In this document: positions 15,202 to 27,915 of the stretch, in pieces
Numbering within the stretch: position 1 is the stretch's first letter
Layout of the letters: every line of letters starts with the position of its first letter
Origin: Halorubrum sp. PV6
Lineage (GTDB): Archaea; Halobacteriota; Halobacteria; Halobacteriales; Haloferacaceae
Direction of reading: 5' to 3'
Assembly (NCBI RefSeq): GCF_003990725.2
Contig: NZ_CP030064.1
Location: forward strand, 1 to 64,000
Length of the DNA: 64,000 nt
Made by a program: the position numbers and the translations under genes
The notes under the pieces: model-generated
What the model was told of the DNA's origin: nothing
Seen by the model: the letters and a program-made list of their open reading frames with translations, nothing else
Databases searched by the model: none

Positions 15202-17820
15202 ATGCCCAGTGGTGAGTACGACCCGGAAACCGTTGAGCCTCGGTGGCAGCAGCGGTGGGTCGACGAGGAGACGTACGCCTATCCCGACGACGACCCGGTG
15301 GATCCGAACACGGTCTTCTCTATCGACACCCCGCCGCCGACGGTATCGGGGAGCCTCCACATGGGCCACTTGTACGGCTTTACCCTGCAAGACTTCGTCG
15401 CCCGGTTCGAGCGAATGCACGGCGGCGAGACGTTCTTCCCGTTCGGCTACGACGACAACGGCATCGCCTCCGAGCGGCTCACCGAGGACGAACTCGACAT
15501 CCGCCATCAGGACTTCGAGCGCCGAGAGTTCCAGGCGAAGTGCCGGGAGGTCTGTACGCAGTACGAGTCGCAGTTCACCGAGAACGTGCAGTCGCTCGGC
15601 GTCTCCGTCGACTGGGACCACACCTACCAGACCATCGAGCCGCGCGTCCAGCGCGTCTCGCAGCTGTCGTTCGTCGATTTATACGACCAGGGCCGCGAGT
15701 ACCGCGAGAAAGCGCCCGCGATCTGGTGTCCCGAGTGCGAGACCGCTATCTCGCAGGTCGAGACCGAAGACGACGAGCAGGACAGCCACTTCCACGACAT
15801 CGAGTTCCCGGTCGCCGGAGCAGACGACGAGTTCGTCATCTCGACGACCCGCCCCGAACTGCTGCCGGCCTGCGTCGCCGTCTTCGTCCACCCGGACGAC
15901 GAGACGAACCAGGACCTCGTCGGCGAGTCCGCCGAGGTCCCGCTGTTCGGCCACGAGGTCCCCATCATCGCCGACGAGCGCGTCGACATGGAGACCGGCT
16001 CCGGCATCGTGATGTGCTGTACGTTCGGAGACCAGAACGACATCGAGTGGTACCAGGTCCACGACCTAGACCTCCGGGTCGCCATCGACGAGTCCGGTCA
16101 CATGACCGACGTCGCCGAGGAGTACGCGGGGCTGCACTCTTCGGCGGCCGGCGAGGCCATCGTCGAGGACCTCGACGAGGCGGGCGCGCTGTTGGACCGC
16201 CGCGCTATCACGCACTCGGTCAACGTCCACGAGCGGTGCGGGACCAGCGTCGAGTTCCTCGTCACCGAGCAGTGGTACGTCGAGATGCTCGACAAGACCG
16301 ACGAGTACCTGGAGATCGGCCGCGAGATGGAGTGGTCGCCGGAGAAGATGTTCAGCCGGTACGAACACTGGGTCGAGGGGCTCCAGTGGGACTGGCTCAT
16401 CTCGCGACAGCGCTCTTCGGGCATCCCCTTCCCGGTCTGGTACTGCGACGACTGCGGTGAGGTCGTCGTCGCCGAGAAGGCCGACCTGCCTGTCGATCCC
16501 CTCTCGGACGACCCGCCGGTCGACGCGTGTCCCGAGTGTGGGCACGACGCGTTCGAACCCGAAAACGACGTGCTCGACACGTGGGCCACGTCCAGTCTGA
16601 CGCCGCTGATAAACGCCGGCTGGGACTGGGACGAGGAGGCCGAGGCGTTCACCATGGAGCACCCGGAGCTGTACCAGTTCGACCTCCGGCCGCAGGGTCA
16701 CGACATCATCAGCTTCTGGCTGTTCCACACGCTGGTGAAGTGTTACGAGCACACCGGCGAGGTCCCGTTCGAGGAGACGATGATCAACGGCCACGTCCTC
16801 GACGAGAACCGGGAGAAGATGTCCAAGTCCGTCGGCAACGTCGTCGAACCGGAGACGGTGCTCGACGAGTATCCGGTCGACGCCACCCGCTACTGGGCGG
16901 CCGGCACCGCCGTCGGCGACGACTTCCCGTTCAAAGAGAAGGACCTCCGCGCGGGCGAGAAGCTGATTCGGAAACTGTGGAACGCCTCGAAGCTCGTCGA
17001 GTCGCTGGCCCCGGAGCCGTATCCCGACCCCCCGGCCGACGACGAACTGCGCGAACTCGACCGCTGGCTCCTCGCCGAACTCGACGACCGAGTCGAGCGG
17101 CTCACGGCGTTGTTCGAGGACCGGGCGTTCTCGAAGGCCCGCGACGAACTCCGGAGCTTCTTCTGGAACACGTTCTGTGACGACTACCTCGAAATCGTCA
17201 AGCAGCGCGACGACGACGCCGCGGCGTACACCCTTCGAACGGCCCACCGCCGCTTCCTGAAGCTGTTCGCGCCCCTGCTCGCGCACGTGACCGAAGAGCT
17301 CTGGAACGACATGTACGCCGGCGACGTGAGCGATTCGATCCACCTGACCGATTGGCCCGAGCCTCTGGGGTTGGAGGCGGACCACGAGGCCGGTGCCGCC
17401 GCCACGTCCGTCGTCGGGGTCCTCCGGAAGTACAAGAGCGAGAATCAACTGCCGCTGAACGCCGAACTCGACGCCGTCGAGGTGTACGCCGACGTTCGCG
17501 GCTTCGAAGCCGACATCACCGGCGTGATGCACGTCGCCGATCTCACCGTTCACCCCGACGAAGACGCTCCGGTCGAGACGGTCGTCACCGGGATCGACCT
17601 CAATTACGCAACGGTCGGCCCGAAGTACGGCGACCAGGTCGGCGACATCGAGGCGGCGCTCGCTCAGGACGCCTACGAGATCGACGGCGACGAGCTCCAC
17701 GTCGCGGATCTCACCCTCACCGACGAGGAGTTCGAAGTCGACGAGGAGCGACAGTACCAGGGCGACGGCGAACTGTTAGAGGCGTCCGACGTGGTCGTCA
17801 TCGTCCGCAGCGAGGCGTAA
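15202..17820 (+). CDS. valS: Valyl-tRNA synthetase
   Basis: Class I aminoacyl-tRNA synthetase charging tRNA-Val, 872 aa. The HIGH signature is HMGH at residues 53-56 within SGSLHMGHLYG; KMSKS is exact at 539-543. Between them lie the editing domain (STTRPELLPACVAVFVHP, GSGIVMCCTFGDQND) and a zinc-binding-like pair WCPECE/CPECG with YCDDCGE. The C-terminal anticodon-binding helical domain follows. ATG 15202 is used; a longer in-frame ORF reaches 14800 but overlaps the preceding gene and has shadow composition. A TATA-like gttaaggg lies about 30 bases upstream. Confidence 0.97.
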   Translation: MPSGEYDPETVEPRWQQRWVDEETYAYPDDDPVDPNTVFSIDTPPPTVSGSLHMGHLYGFTLQDFVARFERMHGGETFFPFGYDDNGIASERLTEDELDIRHQDFERREFQAKCREVCTQYESQFTENVQSLGVSVDWDHTYQTIEPRVQRVSQLSFVDLYDQGREYREKAPAIWCPECETAISQVETEDDEQDSHFHDIEFPVAGADDEFVISTTRPELLPACVAVFVHPDDETNQDLVGESAEVPLFGHEVPIIADERVDMETGSGIVMCCTFGDQNDIEWYQVHDLDLRVAIDESGHMTDVAEEYAGLHSSAAGEAIVEDLDEAGALLDRRAITHSVNVHERCGTSVEFLVTEQWYVEMLDKTDEYLEIGREMEWSPEKMFSRYEHWVEGLQWDWLISRQRSSGIPFPVWYCDDCGEVVVAEKADLPVDPLSDDPPVDACPECGHDAFEPENDVLDTWATSSLTPLINAGWDWDEEAEAFTMEHPELYQFDLRPQGHDIISFWLFHTLVKCYEHTGEVPFEETMINGHVLDENREKMSKSVGNVVEPETVLDEYPVDATRYWAAGTAVGDDFPFKEKDLRAGEKLIRKLWNASKLVESLAPEPYPDPPADDELRELDRWLLAELDDRVERLTALFEDRAFSKARDELRSFFWNTFCDDYLEIVKQRDDDAAAYTLRTAHRRFLKLFAPLLAHVTEELWNDMYAGDVSDSIHLTDWPEPLGLEADHEAGAAATSVVGVLRKYKSENQLPLNAELDAVEVYADVRGFEADITGVMHVADLTVHPDEDAPVETVVTGIDLNYATVGPKYGDQVGDIEAALAQDAYEIDGDELHVADLTLTDEEFEVDEERQYQGDGELLEASDVVVIVRSEA

Positions 17821-17822
17821 GG

Positions 17823-18878
17823 CTACAGGTCCGCGCCGACCGCGTCTTGCACCGAGTCGAAGCCGTCCCGTTCGAGGAGGTCGAGGACCCCTTCGTTGAT
17901 CTCGCGCGCGAGGGCGGGACCCTCGTAGACGAGGGCCGTGTACAGCTGGACGACGGAGGCCCCGGCCCGTATCTTCTCGTAGGCGCTTTTTGCGTCGGAA
18001 ACGCCGCCGACGCCGATTACCGGTACGTCCGTACGCTCCGCGACGAATCGAACTCGCTCCGTGGCCATCGACGCTATCGGCTTGCCCGAGAGGCCGCCGC
18101 GTTCCGCCTGTTGGGGGCTCTGCAGCGCGTTCGGTCGCGTCGTCGTCGTGTTGGTCGCGATGACGCCGTCGAGGCCGAGATCGTCGACGACGCCAAGCGC
18201 GTCCTCGACTGCCGGCTCCGGGAGGTCAGGAGAGAGCTTCACCAAGAGCGGGTCGGCGCCGGCGGTCGCGAGCGCGTCGAGTATCTCCTCTAAGGCCGCA
18301 CGGTCCTGTAGCTCGCGGAGTCCGGGTGTGTTCGGGCTGGATACGTTGACGACGAAGTAGTCGCCCGCCTCGGCGACGCGCTCGTAGGTGTACTGATAGT
18401 CGTCCGCGGCGTCTGCCAGGGGCGTCGACTTCGACTTCCCGATGTTGATTCCGACCGGAACCTCGGGAAGCGGCTCCCGGTCGAGTCGCTTGCCCACCCG
18501 GTCGGCGCCCTCGTTGTTGAACCCCATCCGGTTTATCAGTGCCTCGTCCTCGCGTAGTCGGAACAGTCGCGGCCGCGGGTTCCCCGGCTGTCGCTCGGCG
18601 GTGACGCCGCCGACCTCGACGTGGCCGAACCCTAGCGCGGCGAGCGCGCGGGGAATCTCCGCGTTCTTGTCGAAGCCGGCCGCGACGCCGACGGGATTCG
18701 GGAACTCGTTTTGAAACGCCTCGACGCGGAGCCGAGGGTCGTCCACGACGAAACGGTCGCGGAGCAGGTCGGTCACCGGCGTCGCCTGTGCCGTCCGCAT
18801 CAGCCGATGCGTTAGTCCGTGTGCCGTCTCCGGCGGCAGTCTGAACAACGCCGGCTTCAACAGATCGTACGCGCCCAT
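17823..18878 (-). CDS. pyrD: Dihydroorotate dehydrogenase, quinone-dependent (class 2)
   Basis: FMN enzyme of pyrimidine synthesis that oxidises dihydroorotate to orotate and passes electrons to membrane quinone. FMN/substrate motifs are GVAAGFDKNAE, RMGFNN, GINIGKSKSTP, VNVSSPNTPGLR (class 2 catalytic Ser), LVKLSPDL and IGVGGVSDAKSAYEKIRAG. The N-terminal segment (LLKPALFRLPPETAHGLTHRLM) is the membrane-associating helix pair of class 2 enzymes. The length of 351 aa is typical. It is convergent with valS with only two bases between stop codons. Confidence 0.96.
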   Translation of the reverse strand: MGAYDLLKPALFRLPPETAHGLTHRLMRTAQATPVTDLLRDRFVVDDPRLRVEAFQNEFPNPVGVAAGFDKNAEIPRALAALGFGHVEVGGVTAERQPGNPRPRLFRLREDEALINRMGFNNEGADRVGKRLDREPLPEVPVGINIGKSKSTPLADAADDYQYTYERVAEAGDYFVVNVSSPNTPGLRELQDRAALEEILDALATAGADPLLVKLSPDLPEPAVEDALGVVDDLGLDGVIATNTTTTRPNALQSPQQAERGGLSGKPIASMATERVRFVAERTDVPVIGVGGVSDAKSAYEKIRAGASVVQLYTALVYEGPALAREINEGVLDLLERDGFDSVQDAVGADL

Positions 18879-19004
18879 CGTTTCCGCTCTCGTCGCGGAC
18901 GGGCATCAATCCGCCGACCGCTATCGCAGGGAGCGGTAGCGACGCCGCTGGCCTCGGCTCCGCGCTCTGCCTTCGATACGGGTCTATCGTCGAAATACGG
19001 CGGC

Positions 19005-19208
19005 TTAGAAATCGTGTTCGAGATCCTCGGGGCTCGCGTCGGCCTTCTGGATGATTATCTTTCCATCCCGGACTCGGACGAAGACTTCGTCGCCGATTTC
19101 CATCCCAGCGACAGCGAGTTCGTCTTCGTGGAGGTTCACGTGGACGTTGTGGTACTCCCCCTCGTCGTCCTTGGCGCCACTGGGGCTGAGCTTCTTTTTA
19201 CGGACCAT
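19005..19208 (-). CDS. AbrB/SpoVT-like small protein
   Basis: A 67-residue protein starting MVRKKKLSPSGAKD and containing VHVNLHEDELAVAGMEIGDE and VFVRVRDGKIIIQKA, a swapped-hairpin AbrB-type pattern (GDEV.VRVRDGKIII). Such proteins usually bind DNA or act as antitoxin-like regulators; here it may be a small chromatin-like factor. ATG 19208 is chosen over a longer ORF to 19247. It is divergent from the MC1 gene; a TATA-like cttatgtg is at about 19244-19251 on this strand. Confidence 0.8.
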   Translation of the reverse strand: MVRKKKLSPSGAKDDEGEYHNVHVNLHEDELAVAGMEIGDEVFVRVRDGKIIIQKADASPEDLEHDF

Positions 19209-19446
19209 CGCGGTTGTACTGGTCGGACTTCGCCATAGTAGACACATAAGTGTTGTTTCCCCGATTCGGGTCTGCGCTCTCTGGGCTCGTCTCGGGTGCC
19301 GGCGACGACAGATTCACCTGCGATTCGACGCGGCGGCGCCGCCGAGTCTCGCTGAAAACTGCGTGGTCGGCTCGACGTGCCTCCCAAATCGCTAGCCCGT
19401 ACGGAGTTAATATATAAAACTTTTGCAGGATATCTTTCATTTGGTC

Positions 19447-19488
19447 GATATATTTATTACAGGCTGTGTGTTGGTTTCGCATGGAGGA
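19447..19488 (+). promoter_or_regulatory. MC1 promoter and Shine-Dalgarno site
   Basis: The AT-rich gatatatttattac (about 19447-19460) is the best TATA box. ggagg at 19483-19487, eight bases before ATG 19495, is a good Shine-Dalgarno match. That is unusual here, since most genes in the window look leaderless. Confidence 0.65.
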
Positions 19489-19494
19489 TAAACC

Positions 19495-19824
19495 ATGGTA
19501 CGTGAAGACGGTAAGCGAAACTTTGCCCTTCGAGACGAAGACGGATCGGAATCGAGCGAGTTCTCCGGGAACATGCCTCGGCAGGCTGCGCTCAAGGCCG
19601 CCCGCACCCTCGAACCGGCCCCCTCCGAGGACGAGGCGGAGCGTGTCACGCTCCGGCTCCGCGAGAAGGGCACCCAGAAGGTCCACGAGTACGAGGGGTG
19701 GGCTTGGAAAGATAGCGCTCCCAAGGTTGACGAGGCCGACGACGACTTCTGGCTTAACGACCTTGACGACATTACGAAGGCGAACGTCTCGAAGCAAGGG
19801 ATCGAGTACATCGACGACGAGTAG
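19495..19824 (+). CDS. hmc1: Non-histone chromosomal protein MC1
   Basis: DNA-bending chromatin protein of methanogens and haloarchaea, 109 aa. It begins MVREDGKRNFALRD, then SSEFSGNMPRQAALKAAR, a beta-rich LRLREKGTQKVHEYEGWAW, and ends GIEYIDDE, matching the MC1 fold along its length. A ten-residue acidic insert (VDEADDDFWLNDLDD) replaces the shorter loop of methanogen MC1, a halophilic trait. The gene has a strong TATA box and a Shine-Dalgarno site, and a T-run after the stop, consistent with abundant, independently transcribed mRNA. Confidence 0.93.
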   Translation: MVREDGKRNFALRDEDGSESSEFSGNMPRQAALKAARTLEPAPSEDEAERVTLRLREKGTQKVHEYEGWAWKDSAPKVDEADDDFWLNDLDDITKANVSKQGIEYIDDE

Positions 19825-19835
19825 CCTCGAGTTCC

Positions 19836-19847
19836 GACTGTTTTTTC
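19836..19847 (+). terminator. T-run terminator after MC1
   Basis: Six consecutive T residues (about 19841-19846) follow the MC1 stop codon by 17 bases in an otherwise GC-rich stretch. Oligo-T is the usual archaeal intrinsic termination signal. Confidence 0.55.
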
Positions 19848-19920
19848 GCTGCCCCTGCCGCGGAGCTATTCGGCCGTTCACACTTCCTCGGCATGAAACC
19901 GCATGACGTAGCGCCGATAG

Positions 19921-19950
19921 TTCGACGGGGTTAAATACAACCCGGCCATC
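19921..19950 (+). promoter_or_regulatory. rRNA operon promoter P1
   Basis: Sequence ttcgacggggttaaatacaa continues with cccgg. Its layout (ttcgaYggg, a TATA-like centre, then ccc) is shared with a second copy about 103 bp downstream. Haloarchaeal rRNA operons are known for tandem promoters with this conserved look. Confidence 0.7.
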
Positions 19951-20023
19951 GTGACTAATGCGAAGAACGCACCTGCGAACTCGGGCCGTTCAACTCGGCC
20001 CGGTTTCGCTGGACTTGGAACGC

Positions 20024-20047
20024 TTCGATGGGTTTATGACCCGTCGA
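20024..20047 (+). promoter_or_regulatory. rRNA operon promoter P2
   Basis: ttcgatgggtttatgacccg parallels P1: the same ttcgaYggg block, an AT centre (tttatg) and a following ccc. The two copies upstream of 16S indicate tandem promoters. Confidence 0.7.
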
Positions 20048-20122
20048 AAGAAACAATCAAGTCCGCGAAGATGAGGATTTCGCCCCCTGCGCTCCGGCGT
20101 AAGCGGAAATCTGATGTGAGCC

Positions 20123-20180
20123 GTGGTAGTTCGGTGTCATCCAGGTCGCTGGGTGAACCGGACACCACATAGACCATGCA
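20123..20180 (+). other. 16S pre-rRNA processing stem, 5' strand
   Basis: This segment (gtggtagttcggtgtc ... tagaccatgca) is complementary to 21791-21844 over nearly its whole length, with small bulges. Folding would loop out the 16S rRNA. In archaea such stems carry a bulge-helix-bulge site cut by the tRNA-splicing endonuclease. Confidence 0.85.
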
Positions 20181-20255
20181 ATGGTGTTTTGACTTATCGC
20201 AAGTCAAAACCCGCCAACACCCCTCTGTACCGGGAATCAGGTACAGAGGTTATAC

Positions 20256-21724
<1,469 letters not shown>

Positions 21725-21790
21725 ACCGACCCGAGACTCCCATCCCAGGGAGCTCACCTTACGACCGTTCACCAGAACGGTCACTACTCA

Positions 21791-21844
21791 TGCACGGTCT
21801 ATCCGTCCGTCCACCCACCGCCCTGGACACCGACGAACTATCAC
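21791..21844 (+). other. 16S pre-rRNA processing stem, 3' strand
   Basis: Complement of 20123-20180: tgcacggtctatccg pairs with the end of the 5' strand and gacgaactatcac with its start. It lies between 16S and tRNA-Ala, and together the strands form the long stem that releases pre-16S. Confidence 0.85.
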
Positions 21845-21875
21845 GGTTCACACCTTCCTTCCCACACGGGAAGGT

Positions 21876-21947
21876 GGGCTCATAGCTCAGCGGTAGAGTG
21901 CCTCCTTTGCAAGGAGGATGCCCTGGGTTCGAATCCCAGTGAGTCCA
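21876..21947 (+). tRNA. tRNA-Ala (anticodon UGC)
   Basis: Located in the 16S-23S spacer. The acceptor stem GGGCTCA/TGAGTCC has the alanine identity pair G3-U70 and discriminator A. The anticodon stem-loop is CCTCC-TTTGCAA-GGAGG, anticodon TGC; the T-arm is CTGGG-TTCGAAT-CCCAG. The length is 72 nt without CCA, which is not encoded. A spacer tRNA-Ala is the norm for euryarchaeal rRNA operons. Confidence 0.98.
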
Positions 21948-22090
21948 TGTCAGCCTCAGTCCGAAACCGTCCCCTTAAGTGGGAGACGCGACTCGGATTG
22001 AGTAGACGACGACCGATGCACCATCTCGGGAAACCGCGGATGGGAAGGGTTCGACGGACACGCTCCATGCCTGGACGTGATCCGATGACG

Positions 22091-22165
22091 ACCGTGTATA
22101 CGTGCGATCCAGACGTCCACTGAACTCATACGAGTTCGTGGAACGTCAGTGAACCATATACAGTC
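22091..22165 (+). other. 23S pre-rRNA processing stem, 5' strand
   Basis: Complementary to 25137-25203 just after 23S: accgtgtatacgtgcgatcc pairs with ggatcgcacatatacacggt, and actgaactcatacgag pairs with the segment around 25160-25172. The rest of the 21948-22228 spacer has no gene; a local hairpin at 22191-22221 (gtcagtactctc/gagagttgac) sits next to the 23S 5' end. Confidence 0.85.
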
Positions 22166-22227
22166 GGGTGACATCTAGTCACTTGACACCGTCAGTACTC
22201 TCTTTTGGAGAGTTGACTGACACACTA

Positions 22228-25136
<2,909 letters not shown>

Positions 25137-25138
<2 letters not shown>

Positions 25139-25203
25139 ATACGGCACTGACACCACAGTTCGTATGAGTTCAGGCGGTAACTGGATCGCACATATACACG
25201 GTT
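25137..25203 (+). other. 23S pre-rRNA processing stem, 3' strand
   Basis: Pairs with 22091-22165 along most of its length with internal bulges. Together the strands loop out 23S for excision by the splicing endonuclease (known archaeal mechanism). Confidence 0.85.
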
Positions 25204-25222
25204 GACCGATCGGACGATCGGA

Positions 25223-25291
25223 ACCACCGACACAGGCGTCTCTCTCCGCGAGATTGCGGGAGAGTCTCGGTTCGAATCCGAGAGTCGGCGT
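25223..25291 (+). ncRNA. tRNA-like element immediately 5' of 5S rRNA
   Basis: A tRNA-like fold ends one base before 5S: the T-arm-like hairpin tctcggttcgaatccgaga (25265-25283) is followed by gtcggcg, whose gtcgg can pair with ccgac near 25227. A hairpin ctctctccgc/gcgggagag lies between. D and anticodon arms are not recognisable. Haloferax volcanii 5S maturation is reported to use such a t-element cut by tRNase Z; here the cut after the discriminator position would create the 5S 5' end. Confidence 0.7.
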
Positions 25292-25413
25292 AAAGGCGGC
25301 CAGAGCGGTGGGGAAACACCCGTACCCATTCCGAACACGGAAGTTAAGCCCACCAGCGTACCGGGAAGTACTGGAGTGAGCGATCCTCTGGGAACCGCGG
25401 TTCGCCGCCTGCC
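25292..25413 (+). rRNA. rrf: 5S ribosomal RNA
   Basis: About 122 nt. aggcggccagagcggtgggg at the 5' end pairs with ccgcctgcc at the 3' end. The conserved cccgtacccattccgaacac and ggaagttaagcccaccagcg are present and agtactggagtgagcgatc follows. The start is placed right after the tRNA-like element. Confidence 0.95.
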
Positions 25414-25422
25414 CATTCATAC

Positions 25423-25448
25423 GGGAGCATACTCCCACTCGATTTTTT
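25423..25448 (+). terminator. Hairpin and T-run after 5S rRNA
   Basis: A short hairpin gggag-cata-ctccc (25423-25435) precedes six T residues (25443-25448). It may end part of the rRNA transcript before tRNA-Cys, which also seems to have its own AT box (gcttaaac near 25510). Confidence 0.55.
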
Positions 25449-25543
25449 CTGGTGACGAGCGACGCGCTCGTCGCTCGTACACGACACCACACACGCACGC
25501 GACCGCTAGGCTTAAACGCTCAACTGCGGTACGTTCGATACGC

Positions 25544-25619
25544 GCCAAGGTGGCAGAGTCTGGTCAGACGCAGCGGCCTGCAGAGCCGCCCAACGCCGGT
25601 TCAAATCCGGCCCTTGGCT
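25544..25619 (+). tRNA. tRNA-Cys (anticodon GCA)
   Basis: The acceptor stem GCCAAGG/CCTTGGC carries discriminator U, an identity element of tRNA-Cys. The anticodon arm GCGGC-CTGCAGA-GCCGC gives anticodon GCA; the T-arm is GCCGG-TTCAAAT-CCGGC. The length is 76 nt. It follows 5S, the usual place in haloarchaeal rRNA operons. The 147 bp to the next gene hold nothing I recognise. Confidence 0.97.
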
Positions 25620-25766
25620 TTCTACATTCCTCGAACGACGACTACGCTTAGCCTACGCTACGGATCTCACGCCACGCTGCACGATCTTTGTTCGCTCGTT
25701 TGCAACGCTGTTTGACTCCGCCAAAACGCTCTCTCGTTAGTCGCTCGCACTTCGCATCGTCGCCGT

Positions 25767-26570
25767 TCAGAGGTCCCCCGCGTCGAGCACCTCGTGCGGG
25801 ATGTTCTCGTCGCGGAGCCGCGCGGTGTGTTGTGGCAGCTGGTCGGCAGTCACCACCAACAGTACGTCCAGGCCTCGCACCGCGGCTTCGGCGACGGCGT
25901 CGGCGGTGCCGAACCGGATGTCTGGGTCCTCGTCGGCACGCGTCGCGAGCGCGTACGCCTCGGTCCCCGCCACGGCGAGGAGGCTCTCGGTCGATCGGGC
26001 CGCAGTGAGTACCTCGGGGGTGACCGACGAGCCGTCCGTCACCGCCGGTACCGGGAACACGGTGACGTACCCGGTCTCGTAGTCGAGGACGCCCTCGAAG
26101 TCGGCGACGCCGACGGCTTCTCCGGCCTCGGCAGCGGTGACGGTCACGGCGGTCGCCGTCCCGCCTGCCGGATTTGCGTGGAGTACGCCGTCGCGCATGA
26201 CGAGTCCCACGTCGCTTCCCTCGGGAACGGTTGCCATCGCGATGGCCGCGTCGACTTCGACGCTCCCGAGCACGTCGGAACTGACGCGGTCGAGGTACGC
26301 TTCGAGGCTGTCGGTCCGGGAGATCAGCCAGTCGACGCCCTCCTTCGTCACCGCGTACCGACCGCGACCCTCTTTCTCGACGTATCCGTGTTCGACGAGG
26401 TCTCTAACGTAGTCGCTGACGGCTTGTGAGGTAACACCGATCGCGTCGGCGATCTCCGTCTGGCTCACTGCGGGCTGTCGGGCAGCGATCTCTACCAAGA
26501 CTTGGTATCGGGTCGCGTCCCGCTTGCTATCAAGGACGGTCGGCGGTGTCGCCCGGTCCGAGTCAGTCAT
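25767..26570 (-). CDS. Winged-helix transcriptional regulator
   Basis: A 267-residue regulator. Residues about 18-85 form a winged helix-turn-helix (QTEIADAIGVTSQAVSDYVRDLVEHGYVEKEGRGRYAVTK in outline; recognition helix around SQAVSDYVRDL), related to MarR/TrmB-type DNA-binding domains. The rest is a haloarchaeal regulatory domain with no recognised ligand; its last part (DVLLVVTADQLPQHTARLRDENIPHE) looks like a Rossmann-like half. A TATA-like ctttaattac lies about 25 bases upstream, indicating a leaderless transcript. Targets are unknown; it is divergent from the membrane protein gene 26941-27795. Confidence 0.82.
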   Translation of the reverse strand: MTDSDRATPPTVLDSKRDATRYQVLVEIAARQPAVSQTEIADAIGVTSQAVSDYVRDLVEHGYVEKEGRGRYAVTKEGVDWLISRTDSLEAYLDRVSSDVLGSVEVDAAIAMATVPEGSDVGLVMRDGVLHANPAGGTATAVTVTAAEAGEAVGVADFEGVLDYETGYVTVFPVPAVTDGSSVTPEVLTAARSTESLLAVAGTEAYALATRADEDPDIRFGTADAVAEAAVRGLDVLLVVTADQLPQHTARLRDENIPHEVLDAGDL

Positions 26571-26940
26571 TACTCGGGATCGGTGTTGCGTAATTAAAGT
26601 ATTGTTGCAGACGGCGGGTCCAGACGGGCGAATTTCGCCCTTTCACTGACCCCTCGGTACGCTATCGTTTCACTACACTCGGCGCAGTTGTTCGCTGGTC
26701 GGATCTAGTTGCGGTAACTCGGATCCCTGTGGCGTGACCGACCCTGCGCTCTTTGTCGCGGGTGCCCGCTCTTCTACTCAGCATGTCCTCGCGCGAAACA
26801 CACCCGCGAAGAGCGCTCTCCACCTCTCACCGGAACCGCGCCCCCACGCCGCGCTGATGGGGAGCCGTCCCCCCGTCGGCACCGCCTTTCGGGAGCGCGG
26901 CTTAGTAACCGTTATACGCCGGGTGACCCATGCTGGAATT
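26571..26940. promoter_or_regulatory. Divergent intergenic region without a gene
   Basis: About 370 bp between two divergent genes. It holds the promoter of the winged-helix regulator (ctttaattac near 26591-26600, minus strand) and a TATA-like cttagtaaccgttat (26902-26916) for the plus-strand membrane protein. I see no other gene; an upstream in-frame extension of the membrane protein has unsuitable composition. Confidence 0.5.
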
Positions 26941-27795
26941 ATGCAACGACGCGCTGTGGCCGTGTACGCCACGCTCTTCCTTCTCGTCGCGGGCGTGGCC
27001 GGTGTGCTCACTGTGACGGCTGAGAGTCCGGAAGTCGCGTTCGAGAACCCCGATCTCGAACTGTCTTCCGGTGACACGTTCGAAGTGGACGGCGCGGAGT
27101 ACGTCGTCGCGGAAATCACCGAAGTCGAAGAGGGCGGCGGTGGCCACGGAGGTAGCGCCACGACATCTATCGTCGCGACGCTCGAACGAGAGGTCACGGT
27201 AGAGGAGTCACAGGCGTGGGCGAACGGGTCCACTGTCACCGTCGACGAACGCGAGTGGCGCGTTGAGATCGCCGGTGACGACCCGTCCGAGTTCACGCTC
27301 GTCGAGGTTCCCAACCGACAGGCGATCCTCGAAGCCGACGACAACGCCGACAACGAGACCGTCACGCGGGACGACGGCGAGTACGTCGTCGTCAGCGAGG
27401 GCGGCGAGACGACCCTCGTCCCCGCCGACGAGTACTTCCCTGCCCCCGAAGAACAGTCGTACGCGACGGGTGACACGTTCGACTACGACGGACACTCCGT
27501 GACCGTCGACCAGGTCACCACGGGTCAGGCGACCCTCGTCTGGGAGGCGACACAGACGAACTCGATCGAGGTCCAGCGCGAGAGCATGGTGACCCTCGGC
27601 GAGACGGACTTCGTCGCCAACTTCCCTGACGCTTCCACGCTGACGATGTCGTCCGACATCGACGGGTACGAGGCGCAGGTCGCAGCGATAGACCAGTTCC
27701 AGCAGTACAACTCCGGACTGACACGCGTGGTCGTCCTCACGCTGTTCTCTATCGTGTTGCTGCTCTCGGCCGCCTTCCTCCCGTCGCGGTACTGA
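26941..27795 (+). CDS. Membrane-anchored extracellular protein, unknown function
   Basis: Haloarchaeal-type protein of 284 aa with an N-terminal hydrophobic segment (residues 8-26, YATLFLLVAGVAGVLTV) and a C-terminal membrane helix (about 258-280). The roughly 230 residues between are acidic and beta-rich. Two similar stretches, SGDTFEVDGAEYVVAEIT and TGDTFDYDGHSVTVDQVT, suggest an internal duplication. This topology fits a surface domain held at both ends. No catalytic motif is seen. ATG 26941 is supported by a TATA box 25-39 bases upstream; the longer ORF to 26734 is not. Confidence 0.7.
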   Translation: MQRRAVAVYATLFLLVAGVAGVLTVTAESPEVAFENPDLELSSGDTFEVDGAEYVVAEITEVEEGGGGHGGSATTSIVATLEREVTVEESQAWANGSTVTVDEREWRVEIAGDDPSEFTLVEVPNRQAILEADDNADNETVTRDDGEYVVVSEGGETTLVPADEYFPAPEEQSYATGDTFDYDGHSVTVDQVTTGQATLVWEATQTNSIEVQRESMVTLGETDFVANFPDASTLTMSSDIDGYEAQVAAIDQFQQYNSGLTRVVVLTLFSIVLLLSAAFLPSRY

Positions 27796-27915
27796 ACGCG
27801 CACCGCGTTCGGTTCGCTTCTTTCTGTCCCGCCGGCACTGACGAGTGTTCGGCTTCGCCCATCGCCGCCTCTCTTCGACCAACACACTATAATTCTCGCG
27901 GCCGCTAGAGGTGGT

